Origin: Williamsia sterculiae
GTDB lineage: Bacteria > Actinomycetota > Actinomycetes > Mycobacteriales > Mycobacteriaceae
Reading direction: 5' to 3'
Assembly: GCF_900156495.1 (NCBI RefSeq)
Contig: NZ_FTNT01000002.1
Location: 216,359 to 280,358, forward strand
Length of the DNA: 64,000 nt
The stretch's first letter is position 1, and each line of letters opens with the position of its first letter. The notes under the pieces were generated by a model that saw nothing but the letters and a program-made list of their open reading frames with translations, was not told the DNA's origin and made no database searches. Shown here in pieces: positions 50,115-58,476 of this stretch. The translations under genes were made by a program, and so were the position numbers.

Positions 50115-50606
50115 TCAGCTCGCGGCGGGCTGACGCAGGCTGATGTTGTTGCAGGCTTCGCAGACGGAATCGGGGATCACGCCGCGTCGTTGTAGGAAGC
50201 CGAAGATCGCACAGCCGAGACAGAAGCCGACGACCGATTCGAGCAGCGCTGCGACCACCACCAGTGCGGCGACGATCTGCGCAGCGAGGCCGAAGCCGAG
50301 GACCGACAGGATGAACGCGGCCGTGGTGATGGTCAGCCCGATGGTCTGCGCAAAGCGTTTGGGCGGCCCCGGGACGAGCTTCGCCGGTCCGAACCGCGGT
50401 GCGATGACCCGCACCGAGAGTTGTCCGAACGGCGACAGCGTGGGCCCCGACAGCACCCGCAGGGCGAACCCGATGGCCAACACCAGGTACAACGCCCAGT
50501 GGTTGACGACGATCGCCACGATCGCGAGCACCACGACCAGGCCGGCGGTGGATCGCGCCGCGTATTCGTTCACGGGATTGGGGAAAGAGAACACCTCAGC
50601 CGACAC
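50115..50606 (-). CDS. DUF4395 family membrane protein
   Basis: 163 residues with four or so membrane helices (about 20-55 and 85-130). LLESVVGFCLGCAIFGFL near residue 123 and SVCEACN near the C-terminus give two CxxC pairs, typical of DUF4395 proteins that are often linked to thioredoxin or sulfur chemistry. The function is unknown. GTG 50606 is preceded by a TAGCGT -10 box (50620-50615 on the minus strand) with eight bases between, so a leaderless transcript is likely. Confidence 0.85.
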   Translation of the reverse strand: MSAEVFSFPNPVNEYAARSTAGLVVVLAIVAIVVNHWALYLVLAIGFALRVLSGPTLSPFGQLSVRVIAPRFGPAKLVPGPPKRFAQTIGLTITTAAFILSVLGFGLAAQIVAALVVVAALLESVVGFCLGCAIFGFLQRRGVIPDSVCEACNNISLRQPAAS

Positions 50607-50631
50607 GGCTTCTCACGCTACCCGCAGACGC

Positions 50632-50682
50632 AGGAACGTCCACGCCTTGTGTTCATGCTGATCACAAGGCGTGGACGTTCCT
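50632..50682. terminator. Perfect 20-base-pair hairpin
   Basis: Arms 50632-50651 and 50663-50682 are exactly complementary, with an 11-base loop; the arm begins AGGAACGTCC. It lies 16 bases after the stop of the acidic-protein gene and about 26 bases upstream of the DUF4395 start, both on the minus strand. It most simply terminates the upstream transcript. Its length and perfection are unusual, and there is no T-run. Confidence 0.6.
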
Positions 50683-50697
50683 CGGTGCGGATCCGAC

Positions 50698-51060
50698 CTA
50701 TGGCCTGGACGGCAGGGCTGTGTCGGGCGACTTGGGCAATGCGGGACGGTCGGCCGACTCCAACTCCTCCCGATCGTCCCGACGCGCGGCGATCTCGTCG
50801 TCGGGATCATCGGAGTCGTCGTCGGGTTCGGGCAGGTCGTCGTCCAACTCGTCGCGATGGTGGGTGAACCGGCCGCCGTCGGCCTCGGCCTTCTTCGACG
50901 CCTCACGCATCTCGATGCCGTCGGTGATCATCTCGCCGATCTCTCGGGTGATGTCGACGATGGCTGTGGTGATGATCGTCGCGATCCGTCCCACGTGGTT
51001 GGCGGTCGACTCGACGGCGTCTTGTACCGAGTCCTTGTTTCGTTCAAATCTGGAGATCAT
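50698..51060 (-). CDS. Conserved small acidic protein of unknown function
   Basis: 120 residues. The first half is an amphipathic helix-rich region (MISRFERNKDSVQDAV, then IATIITTAIVDITREIGEMI) that could lie on or in the membrane. The second half is very acidic and disordered-looking (DDDLPEPDDDSDDPDDE). I do not recognise a characterised family. ATG 51060 is chosen by the conserved-looking N-terminus. It follows the desaturase gene by 13 bases and may be part of that operon. Confidence 0.7.
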   Translation of the reverse strand: MISRFERNKDSVQDAVESTANHVGRIATIITTAIVDITREIGEMITDGIEMREASKKAEADGGRFTHHRDELDDDLPEPDDDSDDPDDEIAARRDDREELESADRPALPKSPDTALPSRP

Positions 51061-51073
51061 CACCGGATTCCGA

Positions 51074-52327
51074 TCAGGCTGCGTCGGCTTTCTTGCGTTC
51101 GACCTTAACACTGAACTCCGGTTCATCCTTGACCAGGAAATTGGGCAGCGACAGCTTGGCGATCTTCTTCCAGGTCGAACCGATCTGATGGAAGAACCCT
51201 CCCGTGTTGTAGGGCAGTCCGTGCTTCTCGCAGATCGCGCGAACCTCGGGGGCCATCTCCGGGTACCGGCTGGCGGGTAGGTCGGGGTACAGGTGGTGTT
51301 CGATCTGATGTGACAGGTTGCCGCTCATGATGTGGAACAGGCGGCCGCCCTCGATGTTGGCCGAGCCCAGCATCTGGCGCAGGTACCACTGACCCTTGGT
51401 CTCGTTCTCGCATTCCTCGGCGGTGAAGGTCTGGCACCCGGACGGGAAGTGCCCGCAGAAGATGATGGAGAAGGTCCACAGGTTGCGGACGATGTTCGCG
51501 CTCGTGTTGCCGATCAGAGTGGTGACGAAGAACGGACCGCTCAGCAGCGGGAAGACCACGTAGTCCTTCAGGACCTGGCGGGATGCCTTGCGCCACATCC
51601 CCTTGACCAGTCCCTTGATGTCGCTCCACTTGCGCTTGCCCTGGATGACGTTCTCGACCTCGAGATCGTGCAGCATCACACCCCACTCGAAGAACACCAT
51701 CAGCAGGCTCGCCCACACCAGGTTGCCCAGGTAGTACGGATTCCAGTTCTGGTCGCGGTCCATCCGGAGGATGCCGTAGCCGATGTCGCGGTCCATACCC
51801 AGGATGTTGGTGTAGGTGTGGTGCAGGTAGTTGTGGCTGTGACGCCACTGGTCGGCCGGACACACGGTGTCCCACTCGAATTCGCGCGAGTTGATGCTCT
51901 GCTCGCGCATCCAGTCGTACTGGCCGTGCATGACGTTGTGCCCGATCTCCATGTTGTCGAGGATCTTGGAGACGCTCAGGGCGGCGACACCACCGATCCA
52001 CACCGGCGGGATGAAGGGCACGTACATCATGGCTCGCCCGGCGATCTCGAAACCGCGCTGGGCGCGGACGATCTTGTAGAGGTACTCACGGTCGCGGGTG
52101 CCGAGGTCGGCGACGACGCGGTTGCGCAGTTCCTCGAGTTCGCGGCCCAGTTCCTCGACCTCCTCGTAGGACAGCACGAGCTCCCGCGTCGCGGAGGCGG
52201 ACTTGCGGTTGCGCGCCATGCGGTGGTCGTCATCGGGGAGGATGACCTCGGCGTCGAGGGCGCTGGTGTCCCAGTCGTGGTCGCGGTCGTCGTCGGGCGG
52301 GGTGATGGGCAGATCGGTGATGGTCAT
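51074..52327 (-). CDS. Membrane fatty acid desaturase (DesA3-like)
   Basis: 417 residues. The three histidine boxes for the di-iron centre are complete: HNVMH at 130-134, HSHNYLHH at 163-170, and HQIEHH near 340. Membrane segments lie near 100-120 and 205-300. It would introduce a double bond into a fatty acyl chain at the inner membrane, probably stearoyl-CoA at position 9 as DesA3 of M. tuberculosis. The ferredoxin reductase encoded just upstream is its probable electron donor. ATG 52327 has GAGGAG upstream. Confidence 0.93.
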   Translation of the reverse strand: MTITDLPITPPDDDRDHDWDTSALDAEVILPDDDHRMARNRKSASATRELVLSYEEVEELGRELEELRNRVVADLGTRDREYLYKIVRAQRGFEIAGRAMMYVPFIPPVWIGGVAALSVSKILDNMEIGHNVMHGQYDWMREQSINSREFEWDTVCPADQWRHSHNYLHHTYTNILGMDRDIGYGILRMDRDQNWNPYYLGNLVWASLLMVFFEWGVMLHDLEVENVIQGKRKWSDIKGLVKGMWRKASRQVLKDYVVFPLLSGPFFVTTLIGNTSANIVRNLWTFSIIFCGHFPSGCQTFTAEECENETKGQWYLRQMLGSANIEGGRLFHIMSGNLSHQIEHHLYPDLPASRYPEMAPEVRAICEKHGLPYNTGGFFHQIGSTWKKIAKLSLPNFLVKDEPEFSVKVERKKADAA

Positions 52328-52384
52328 GGTGACTCCTCGGGGTGTCGTGTCGCCTGGTTGTCGGGCAGCGGGTGACGGGGCGTG

Positions 52385-53479
52385 TCAGATGGCCACGTCG
52401 ACGTCGCCGACGGGCGCGGAGATGCAGAGCTGGATGTGTTGGTCGTCGTCGGCGTCGAGCTCGCCGGTCAGCACGTTGCGGGTGCAACCGCGGGTCTTGA
52501 CCGCGGTGCACGAGAAACAGATGCCCATCCGGCACCCGAACTCGGGGGTCAGCCCCGCCGACTCGGCCTGGTCCAGGATCGAACGGCCGTCGTTGTCGAC
52601 CGCGGTGCCCGCCTGCGAGAAGCTGAGCTGCCCTTCGGCGGCGTCGGGATCGACGGGGGCCGGCGACGGGGCGGTGAACGCCTCCCAGTGCAGGCGGGTG
52701 GCCGCACCCGCCGACTCCCAGTGGTCGCGAACGGATTCCATCAGGCTGTTCGGACCGCACAGGAAGGTCTCGTGGTCGGCGTGGTCGGGGACCAAGGCGG
52801 TGATCTGCTCGGGACCGAAGTGGTCGCCGTCGGCATCGCGGGTGTACACGTGGTGCACCTCCAGCGACGGGTGCGTAGCGGCGAGCCGGTTCAGCTCCGC
52901 GGCGTATGGGGCGTCGGCGCGGGTCGGGCTGTAGTGGATCAACGTCATCGCACCACGGTGTCCGCGGGCGACGAGTGTGCGCACCATTGAGAGAACAGGT
53001 GTGATCCCACTTCCACCGCTGATGAACAGCAGCCGGTCCGGCGGTTGTGCGGGCAGGGTGAACTCACCTGCCGCCGGTTCGAGATCCACCACGTCGCCGA
53101 CCGCGGTGTGGTCACGCAGATGCCGGGAGACGAAACCGCCGTCGTGGGCGGTGATCGTCAGCTCGACCACACCCTCGGGTCCGGTCTCGGCGTTGGCGGG
53201 TGAGAAGCATCGGGTGTGCCGCACGCCGTTGATGACGACCCCCACCTGTACGAACTGACCTGCACAAAAGCCTTTCCACTGGCGGGTGGGCTGCAGCGTC
53301 AGGGTGACCGTGCGTGGTGAGCGATGCTCGACCTCGATCACCTGGGCGCGCAGTCGTGACCAGGTTGCCATCGGGTCGACGAATTCGAGATAGGTGTCGA
53401 CCGGATGGGGCGTCAGTGCGGCCTCGACCAGTGACCCGACGAAGGTGTTGATTCTGTCGCCGAGAAGTCGGGATGCCAT
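52385..53479 (-). CDS. Ferredoxin reductase with C-terminal 2Fe-2S domain (desaturase electron donor)
   Basis: 364 residues. An FAD-binding domain (RHTRCFSPANAE, about 100-115) is followed by an NAD(P)H domain (SGGSGITPVLSMVRTL, about 170-190) and a plant-type ferredoxin domain. Its cluster cysteines are visible as CRMGICFSC near residue 320 and in a later LCIS. This is the layout of Rv3230c, which supplies electrons to DesA3. ATG 53479 is preceded by AAGGAGGA. It is first in the operon; a palindrome and a TetR gene lie upstream. Confidence 0.93.
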   Translation of the reverse strand: MASRLLGDRINTFVGSLVEAALTPHPVDTYLEFVDPMATWSRLRAQVIEVEHRSPRTVTLTLQPTRQWKGFCAGQFVQVGVVINGVRHTRCFSPANAETGPEGVVELTITAHDGGFVSRHLRDHTAVGDVVDLEPAAGEFTLPAQPPDRLLFISGGSGITPVLSMVRTLVARGHRGAMTLIHYSPTRADAPYAAELNRLAATHPSLEVHHVYTRDADGDHFGPEQITALVPDHADHETFLCGPNSLMESVRDHWESAGAATRLHWEAFTAPSPAPVDPDAAEGQLSFSQAGTAVDNDGRSILDQAESAGLTPEFGCRMGICFSCTAVKTRGCTRNVLTGELDADDDQHIQLCISAPVGDVDVAI

Positions 53480-53518
53480 GGGTGTCCTCCTTGCCGCCGC
53501 TGCGGGCCCTGCAATTGA

Positions 53519-53534
53519 GTGAACATGTGTACAC
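53519..53534. promoter_or_regulatory. Operator-like palindrome between the reductase and TetR genes
   Basis: GTGAACATGTGTACAC has GTG-ACA/TGT-CAC symmetry, matching in 12 of 16 positions. It lies about 40 bases upstream of the reductase start. It is a plausible site for the divergent TetR protein. Confidence 0.45.
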
Positions 53535-53644
53535 CAGAAAGTGTGGCAGTGAATTCGCAAACCCTCAAGTGTTCCGCGCGGTGACCGCCACCACACGCGG
53601 TGCGGCGTGCCGACCGAGCCGGCGCCCGGTGGTCGCGCCCCGCA

Positions 53645-53650
53645 TACACT
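53645..53650 (+). promoter_or_regulatory. -10 box of desaturase-linked TetR gene, leaderless
   Basis: TACACT ends six bases before GTG 53657, which supports that start over an in-frame codon at 53600. Confidence 0.5.
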
Positions 53651-53656
53651 CGACGG

Positions 53657-54349
53657 GTGTCCAGGTCGAGACCCCCCGGTTCGGTGCCGCATCGCGGCAC
53701 CCGCGTTCCGGCGTCCGACGCAGGGGAGTCTCGTTCCGAGCGCAAGAACCGGACTCGCCAGGCGTTGCTCGACGAGACGTTGGGGCTGATGTCGGACCGC
53801 AGCTTCGCGAGTCTGAGCCTCCGCGAGGTGGCGAAGGCAGCGGGGATCGTGCCCACCGCCTTCTATCGTCACTTTGCGTCGATGGAGGATCTGGGGGTCA
53901 CCCTCGTCGAGGAGTCGATGCGGGTGCTGCGACGGATGTTGCGCGAGGGCAGACGAGACCTCGCCGCGCGCCAGGCCCTCCCGACCGCGAAGAACTCGTT
54001 GGACACATTGCTGCGGCAGGCCCGTGAGAACGAGGCCAGGTTCCGGTTCCTGATCCGGGAGCAGTACGGCGGAGTCGCCGAGGTCCGGCGCGCCATCGAC
54101 ACCGAGCTCCGGTTGTTCGCCAAGGAACTCGCGATCGACCTGTCACGATTGCCCGAGCTGGTGGAGTGGGATGCCGCCGACCTGGAGATGGCGGCGGATC
54201 TGATCGTCACCATCATGCTGCACACGCTGGGTGAGTGGTTCGACTTCGACCGCCGAGATCCCTACGACGAGCGGGAGCTGATCAGGCGGACCGAGCACCA
54301 ACTGGTGATGGTCTTTTTGGGCATGCGTGCATGGCAACCCCGCTTATGA
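53657..54349 (+). CDS. TetR family regulator divergent from the desaturase operon
   Basis: About 230 residues. A 25-residue N-terminal tail precedes the helix-turn-helix ALLDETLGLMSDRSFASLSL with EVAKAAGIVPTAFYRHFASM (about 35-80). The C-terminal domain begins VEESMRVLRRMLREGRRD. It is divergent from a desaturase/reductase operon, the same arrangement as DesT with desCB in Pseudomonas, where the regulator senses acyl-CoA saturation. A similar role is inferred. The stop overlaps the -10 box of the kinase gene. Confidence 0.9.
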   Translation: MSRSRPPGSVPHRGTRVPASDAGESRSERKNRTRQALLDETLGLMSDRSFASLSLREVAKAAGIVPTAFYRHFASMEDLGVTLVEESMRVLRRMLREGRRDLAARQALPTAKNSLDTLLRQARENEARFRFLIREQYGGVAEVRRAIDTELRLFAKELAIDLSRLPELVEWDAADLEMAADLIVTIMLHTLGEWFDFDRRDPYDERELIRRTEHQLVMVFLGMRAWQPRL

Positions 54350-54350
54350 T
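54345..54350 (+). promoter_or_regulatory. -10 box of the Ser/Thr kinase gene, leaderless
   Basis: TATGAT contains the TGA stop of the upstream TetR gene and ends six bases before ATG 54357. The kinase can therefore be transcribed separately although the genes nearly touch. Confidence 0.55.
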
Positions 54351-54356
54351 CCCTGC

Positions 54357-55991
54357 ATGAACGCAGGTGGTCGGCTTGGTGCCCGGTTCGGGCCCTACCG
54401 TCTCGACCATCTCATCGGCCGTGGGGGCATGGGTGAGGTCTATCGCGCGCTCGACACGGTCAAGGACCGCGTCGTCGCGCTCAAGTTGCTCACACCCGAG
54501 TTCGCTGCCGACCCCGGTTATCAAGAACGGTTCCGTCGAGAATCGCAACTGGCCGCGAGACTGTCCGAACCGCATGTGATCCCGATCCACGACTGGGGTG
54601 AGATCGACGGGGTGTTGTTCATCGACATGCGCTTGGTCGAGGGACAGGATCTGCGGGCGGTTCTCCGCGAGAACGGAGCCCTCGAGCCTGCCCGCGCGGT
54701 CCGGATCGTCGAACAGGTGGCGGCAGCACTCGATGCCGCCCACCGAGACGGACTCGTCCACCGCGACGTCAAACCGGAGAACATCCTGCTCGACCGCAAC
54801 GACTTCGCCTACCTCGTCGACTTCGGTATCGCGCAGGCCGACAGCACGGGCCATCTCACGCAGATGGGATTGGCGATCGGGTCGTATGCGTACATGGCCC
54901 CCGAACGCTTCGGCGATGGTGACGTGGGGGCGCGGTCGGACGTGTACTCACTGGCCTGTGTGCTGTACGAGGCGCTGACCGGCTCGGCCCCGCATCGCGC
55001 CGACACCGTGGGCAGCGCCGTCCGCGCCGTGCTGCTGGACACACCGACGGCGCCCAGCGCTGTCAATCCCGTTCTGCCGCGGCCGCTCGATGCGGTGATC
55101 GACACCGGACTGGCCAAGGATCCGGCCCATCGGTACCCGTCGGCGTCGGCATTCATCGGTGCGGCAGCAGCAGCTCTCGGTACCGGGGCGACGGGGAACT
55201 CGGCACCTGCGGTGTCGTTGACCAAGCCGGGTTCGGAGATCCCGACGACTGCCGACCCGCTCGCGCGCAACGAATCCCAGCAGTCCGCGGCGAACAAGGC
55301 CTGGGGCGACATGCCGCGTGATCCGCACTACTCGCCGACCGTCATCTCCGGGCCGGTCGGCGCCGGTGCGCCCGGATCGGGGGGGTATGGATCCGGACCG
55401 TACGTATCCGGCCCGCCTCCGCCGCCGGGTTCGGGACCGGTGCCCTACGGCCCGGCCGCGTCGGGACCCGTAGGGTACGGTCCCTCGCCACAGCCGTATC
55501 AGCCGATGTCACCGCCGCCGGGACGTTCCGGCAACCGGACGGTCGTCGGCATTCTGGTGGGGTTGATCGTGGTGTTCGTCGTCGGTCTCGGTGTTCTGGC
55601 CGCGGTCCTGTTCATGCGTGATCGCGGCGGAGGCGACACCGCACGACAGGAGGCGGTGACCGTCACTGCCGACGCGCCCGTGACGACGACCCCGGCACCG
55701 ACCACCACCTCGATGCGGCGGACACCGCCTGCGGGGTCCACCCCGTGCGCGCAGGTGTACGGACAGACCGGTGCGTTCTCGGGGTCTGCCGTCGGCAATG
55801 CGATCACCAGCTGTGCATTCGCCGAGGAGGTGCGGTTGGCGTATTCACGCAGCGGTCCGCCCGCGCAACTGCCCCGGTCGATCCCCGTCTACAGCCCGGT
55901 CACCGGCTCCACGTATTCGATGTCCTGCATCGACACGGGTGCGGTCACGACGTGCACCGGCGGCAACGACGCCGTCGTCTACGTCTACTGA
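54357..55991 (+). CDS. Membrane Ser/Thr protein kinase (Hanks type)
   Basis: 544 residues. The kinase domain covers about 14-275: glycine loop IGRGGMGEVYRA, catalytic HRDVKPENILLD (Asp near 135), DFGIAQ, and MAPERF. A Pro/Gly-rich juxtamembrane linker (about 320-390) leads to one membrane helix (about 394-419). An extracytoplasmic tail of about 120 residues follows, starting with a Thr/Pro stretch and containing three cysteines. There are no PASTA repeats, so it is unlike PknB; the outer domain is unrecognised. ATG 54357 fits the -10 box. A lipoprotein gene follows 12 bases later. Confidence 0.94.
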   Translation: MNAGGRLGARFGPYRLDHLIGRGGMGEVYRALDTVKDRVVALKLLTPEFAADPGYQERFRRESQLAARLSEPHVIPIHDWGEIDGVLFIDMRLVEGQDLRAVLRENGALEPARAVRIVEQVAAALDAAHRDGLVHRDVKPENILLDRNDFAYLVDFGIAQADSTGHLTQMGLAIGSYAYMAPERFGDGDVGARSDVYSLACVLYEALTGSAPHRADTVGSAVRAVLLDTPTAPSAVNPVLPRPLDAVIDTGLAKDPAHRYPSASAFIGAAAAALGTGATGNSAPAVSLTKPGSEIPTTADPLARNESQQSAANKAWGDMPRDPHYSPTVISGPVGAGAPGSGGYGSGPYVSGPPPPPGSGPVPYGPAASGPVGYGPSPQPYQPMSPPPGRSGNRTVVGILVGLIVVFVVGLGVLAAVLFMRDRGGGDTARQEAVTVTADAPVTTTPAPTTTSMRRTPPAGSTPCAQVYGQTGAFSGSAVGNAITSCAFAEEVRLAYSRSGPPAQLPRSIPVYSPVTGSTYSMSCIDTGAVTTCTGGNDAVVYVY

Positions 55992-56003
55992 GAGTCGAAG
56001 GGT

Positions 56004-56915
56004 ATGAACACCCCACGTGGGATGGCGACGGCAATCGTTCTCGCGATGATGGCGTTGGTGGTGAGCACCGCCTGCGGGGCCGGCGCACCGCCCCCGGCAC
56101 CCACCACCGTGACGGTGACCAGGAGCACGGCGGCGCGGATCGAACCATCCGTCACATCGTCGTCCTCGATCCCCGCGCCGGGCACCACGGTGCTGGCCAA
56201 TCGGTACGCATCACTGGCCAAAGGACTGCCGGGAAAGGTGGGTGTCGCGATCGCGGCCGTGGGCGCAGGCGGGGAGCCGGTGGTCTTGGGTGATCTGACG
56301 ACGGGGGTCGCGTGGTCGACGATCAAGGTGCCGCTGGCGATCGCGGCGTCACGCCGGGCGGGAACCCGGGTCGCCTCGGCGGTACGTCGAGCGATCGTCG
56401 AATCCGACAACGACGCCGCTTATCAATTGTGGAATTCGCTGGGGGCGTCCACGGCGGCGGCCCAGGCAACCCAGGCGGTACTGCGCGAAGCCGGCGACAC
56501 CGTCACCGTCGTCCAGTCGCAGCAGGTGCGGGGTCCGGATTTCACGCCGTTCGGACAGACCCAGTGGTCATTGGTTCAGCAGGCGCGGTTCGCCGCCGGT
56601 CTGCCGTGCATACCCGACAGCGGGATCGTGGTCGGTCTGATGGGCAGAGTGGCCGGTAACCAGCAGTGGGGAGTGGAGACCGCATCGTCACCGGCTCTGG
56701 TCGCGACCGCGGTCAAGGGTGGCTGGGGCCCCGGTCCCGACGGTGGTTACCTGGTTCGACAACTGGGCCTGGTCACCACGTCCCGCGGGCTGACAGCGGT
56801 CGCCCTGGCCACTCTGCCGGACGCGGGCAGCTTCGAGGCGGGGACCGCGGTGTTGGACACCGTCGGCGGTTGGCTGGCGAAGAACGTCGACGCCCTCCCC
56901 GCCGGTAGGTGCTGA
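56004..56915 (+). CDS. Lipoprotein with serine beta-lactamase/DD-peptidase-like motifs
   Basis: 303 residues. The lipobox VVSTAC gives lipid Cys C24, then a Thr/Pro/Ser linker to about residue 65. The globular part has the three penicillin-recognising motifs in the correct order: S105-x-x-K108 in AWSTIKVPLA, S134-D135-N136 in VESDNDAAY, and K238-G-G in AVKGGWGP, where KTG or KSG is usual. It may be a beta-lactamase-like hydrolase or a non-catalytic penicillin-binding relative. No Glu166-type omega loop is obvious. It is probably co-transcribed with the kinase. Confidence 0.75.
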   Translation: MNTPRGMATAIVLAMMALVVSTACGAGAPPPAPTTVTVTRSTAARIEPSVTSSSSIPAPGTTVLANRYASLAKGLPGKVGVAIAAVGAGGEPVVLGDLTTGVAWSTIKVPLAIAASRRAGTRVASAVRRAIVESDNDAAYQLWNSLGASTAAAQATQAVLREAGDTVTVVQSQQVRGPDFTPFGQTQWSLVQQARFAAGLPCIPDSGIVVGLMGRVAGNQQWGVETASSPALVATAVKGGWGPGPDGGYLVRQLGLVTTSRGLTAVALATLPDAGSFEAGTAVLDTVGGWLAKNVDALPAGRC

Positions 56916-56925
56916 CGAGCCGGTG

Positions 56926-57135
56926 TCAGCCCGCTGACCCCCGTCCGGTCTCGGTCTGCAGGCGGTCGATCATCTCCGACGCCTGCGCCTTGGTGAGGTC
57001 GTCGGGAATCTGCTCTCCGGCCTCCTGCGCCAGTGTCTCCAGGTAACTGCGCTGCGGACCGGTGGGTGGCTCGTCACCGGTCACCCAGTCCTCGGGGTCC
57101 TTCTCGGGGTTCTGGCCGACGTGTTCTTCGCTCAT
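56926..57135 (-). CDS. DUF3072 family small protein
   Basis: 69 residues, acidic. The DUF3072 core is PTGPQRSYLETLAQEAGEQI followed by LTKAQASEMIDRLQ, a short helix-loop-helix found in many bacteria with no known role. ATG 57135 follows a TAGCAT -10 box (57148-57143) by seven bases, so it is probably leaderless. It is convergent with the lipoprotein gene. Confidence 0.85.
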   Translation of the reverse strand: MSEEHVGQNPEKDPEDWVTGDEPPTGPQRSYLETLAQEAGEQIPDDLTKAQASEMIDRLQTETGRGSAG

Positions 57136-57142
57136 GTGTTCG

Positions 57143-57148
57143 ATGCTA
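57143..57148 (-). promoter_or_regulatory. -10 box of the DUF3072 gene, leaderless
   Basis: On the minus strand TAGCAT ends seven bases before ATG 57135. Confidence 0.45.
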
Positions 57149-57254
57149 CCCGTACGTGTCCGCCGCGTCTACGATTCAGTGATCAGCACGCGGCCATCCG
57201 CCGCCATCGGACTGGTCCGCGCCGACGGTGTGGGTGGGTGACAGAGGAGGTTCG

Positions 57255-57536
57255 ATGCCCGAGAACGAGAAGTCACGGGACCCGGGCCCGTCGGTCAAGG
57301 ACGACGAACTGTACGAGAAATTGCGCGACGAGGGGAACTCGAAGGAGAAGTCTGCGCGTATCGCCAACGCGGCCGCGAACAAGGGTCGCAGTGAAGTGGG
57401 CCGCGAGGGCGGGAGGTCGGGATCGTACGAGGACTGGACGGTCGACGAATTGAAGGGTCGCGCAAAGGACATCGGTGTCACCGGATATTCGGATCTGAAC
57501 AAGGACGAGCTGATCGAGAAACTGCGCGACCACTGA
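57255..57536 (+). CDS. Small Rho-N/SAP-like domain protein
   Basis: 93 residues, highly charged. The C-terminal third, [20 protein letters not shown] then [12 protein letters not shown], is a Rho-termination-factor N-terminal or SAP-like helix-extended-helix that often binds nucleic acid. The N-terminal part ([20 protein letters not shown]) looks like the small stress-type proteins often annotated DUF7218. A perfect GAGGAGG ribosome site ends four bases before ATG 57255, unlike the leaderless neighbours. The role is unknown; a nucleoid or stress protein is possible. Confidence 0.8.
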   Translation: MPENEKSRDPGPSVKDDELYEKLRDEGNSKEKSARIANAAANKGRSEVGREGGRSGSYEDWTVDELKGRAKDIGVTGYSDLNKDELIEKLRDH

Positions 57537-57637
57537 CGATCCGTCCACGACGACCGTCGGCCGACGGGGTCGTGTCAAGAAAAAATTCTGGCTGGTTCTG
57601 ACTTCGTCGGAGTCCGTGTCACCGACGGTCGCCACCG

Positions 57638-57643
57638 TATGGT
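57638..57643 (+). promoter_or_regulatory. -10 box of the sulfotransferase gene, leaderless
   Basis: TATGGT ends seven bases before ATG 57651. This rules against ATG 57639, which lies inside the box. Confidence 0.5.
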
Positions 57644-57650
57644 CCCCATC

Positions 57651-58454
57651 ATGGACACCCGGCCACGCGCGTATCTCGTCTGTGCGTCGCAACGCAGCGG
57701 CAGCACGCTGTTGGTCGAGTCCCTGCGGGCCACCGGTGTCGCGGGCGAGCCCGCCGAGTTCTTCCAATACCTACCGACCACCTCGCTCGCGCCGCAGCCG
57801 CGCGAATGGTTCGCCGACCTCGACGACCCGTCCGTACACGAATTGTTGGCGCCGTTGGTGGTGGGTGACCCCGACTCGGAGACGGCCGACGACTGGCGGG
57901 TACGCGTGGTCGCATCCGGCAGGACTCCCAACGGTGTCTGGGGCGGAAAGCTGATGTGGAATCAGGTGCCGTTGCTCGTCGGCCGTGCGGTCGCTCTGAG
58001 TGACCGTACCGGTACCGATCTGCGGTCGGCCGTTGCCGATCTGCTGGGTGAGGAACCTCTGTACGTCAAGGTGAATCGCGACGAGGTGGTCTCGCAGGCG
58101 GTGTCGTTCTGGCGCGCGCTGCAGACGCAGGTCTGGCGAGGGGCCACGCCTCCCGAACTGGACGCGAACGCCGTCTACCACGCCGGAGCGATCGCGTATC
58201 TGGTCTCGCTGCTGAGGGCCCAGGATGCCGGATGGCGCGCATGGTTCACCGAATCCGGGGTGGTCCCACTGGAAATCGACTACCGAGACCTGGCCGCGGA
58301 CAGTGCCGAACAGACCGGTCGGGTGCTCGCCGCGCTCGGTCTCGACCCCGAGCTCGCTCCGCCACCGGCGTTGGAACGGCAGGCCAACGCGCGGTCGCGG
58401 GAGTGGGCCGAGCGGTACCGACACGACGCCGAGACCGAGGGCTACCCGCTGTGA
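57651..58454 (+). CDS. stf0: Stf0-type trehalose 2-sulfotransferase
   Basis: 267 residues, the length of Stf0. The PAPS 5'-phosphosulfate loop is [19 protein letters not shown] at about residues 10-28. [39 protein letters not shown] and [19 protein letters not shown] are near-identical, as I recall them, to mycobacterial Stf0. That enzyme puts sulfate on O-2 of trehalose as the first step to sulfolipids. The acceptor here could be trehalose or another sugar. It is followed at 22 bases by cysD and cysNC, which make its donor PAPS. Confidence 0.92.
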   Translation: MDTRPRAYLVCASQRSGSTLLVESLRATGVAGEPAEFFQYLPTTSLAPQPREWFADLDDPSVHELLAPLVVGDPDSETADDWRVRVVASGRTPNGVWGGKLMWNQVPLLVGRAVALSDRTGTDLRSAVADLLGEEPLYVKVNRDEVVSQAVSFWRALQTQVWRGATPPELDANAVYHAGAIAYLVSLLRAQDAGWRAWFTESGVVPLEIDYRDLAADSAEQTGRVLAALGLDPELAPPPALERQANARSREWAERYRHDAETEGYPL

Positions 58455-58476
58455 CGACCAGAGTGAGGAGGAACCG

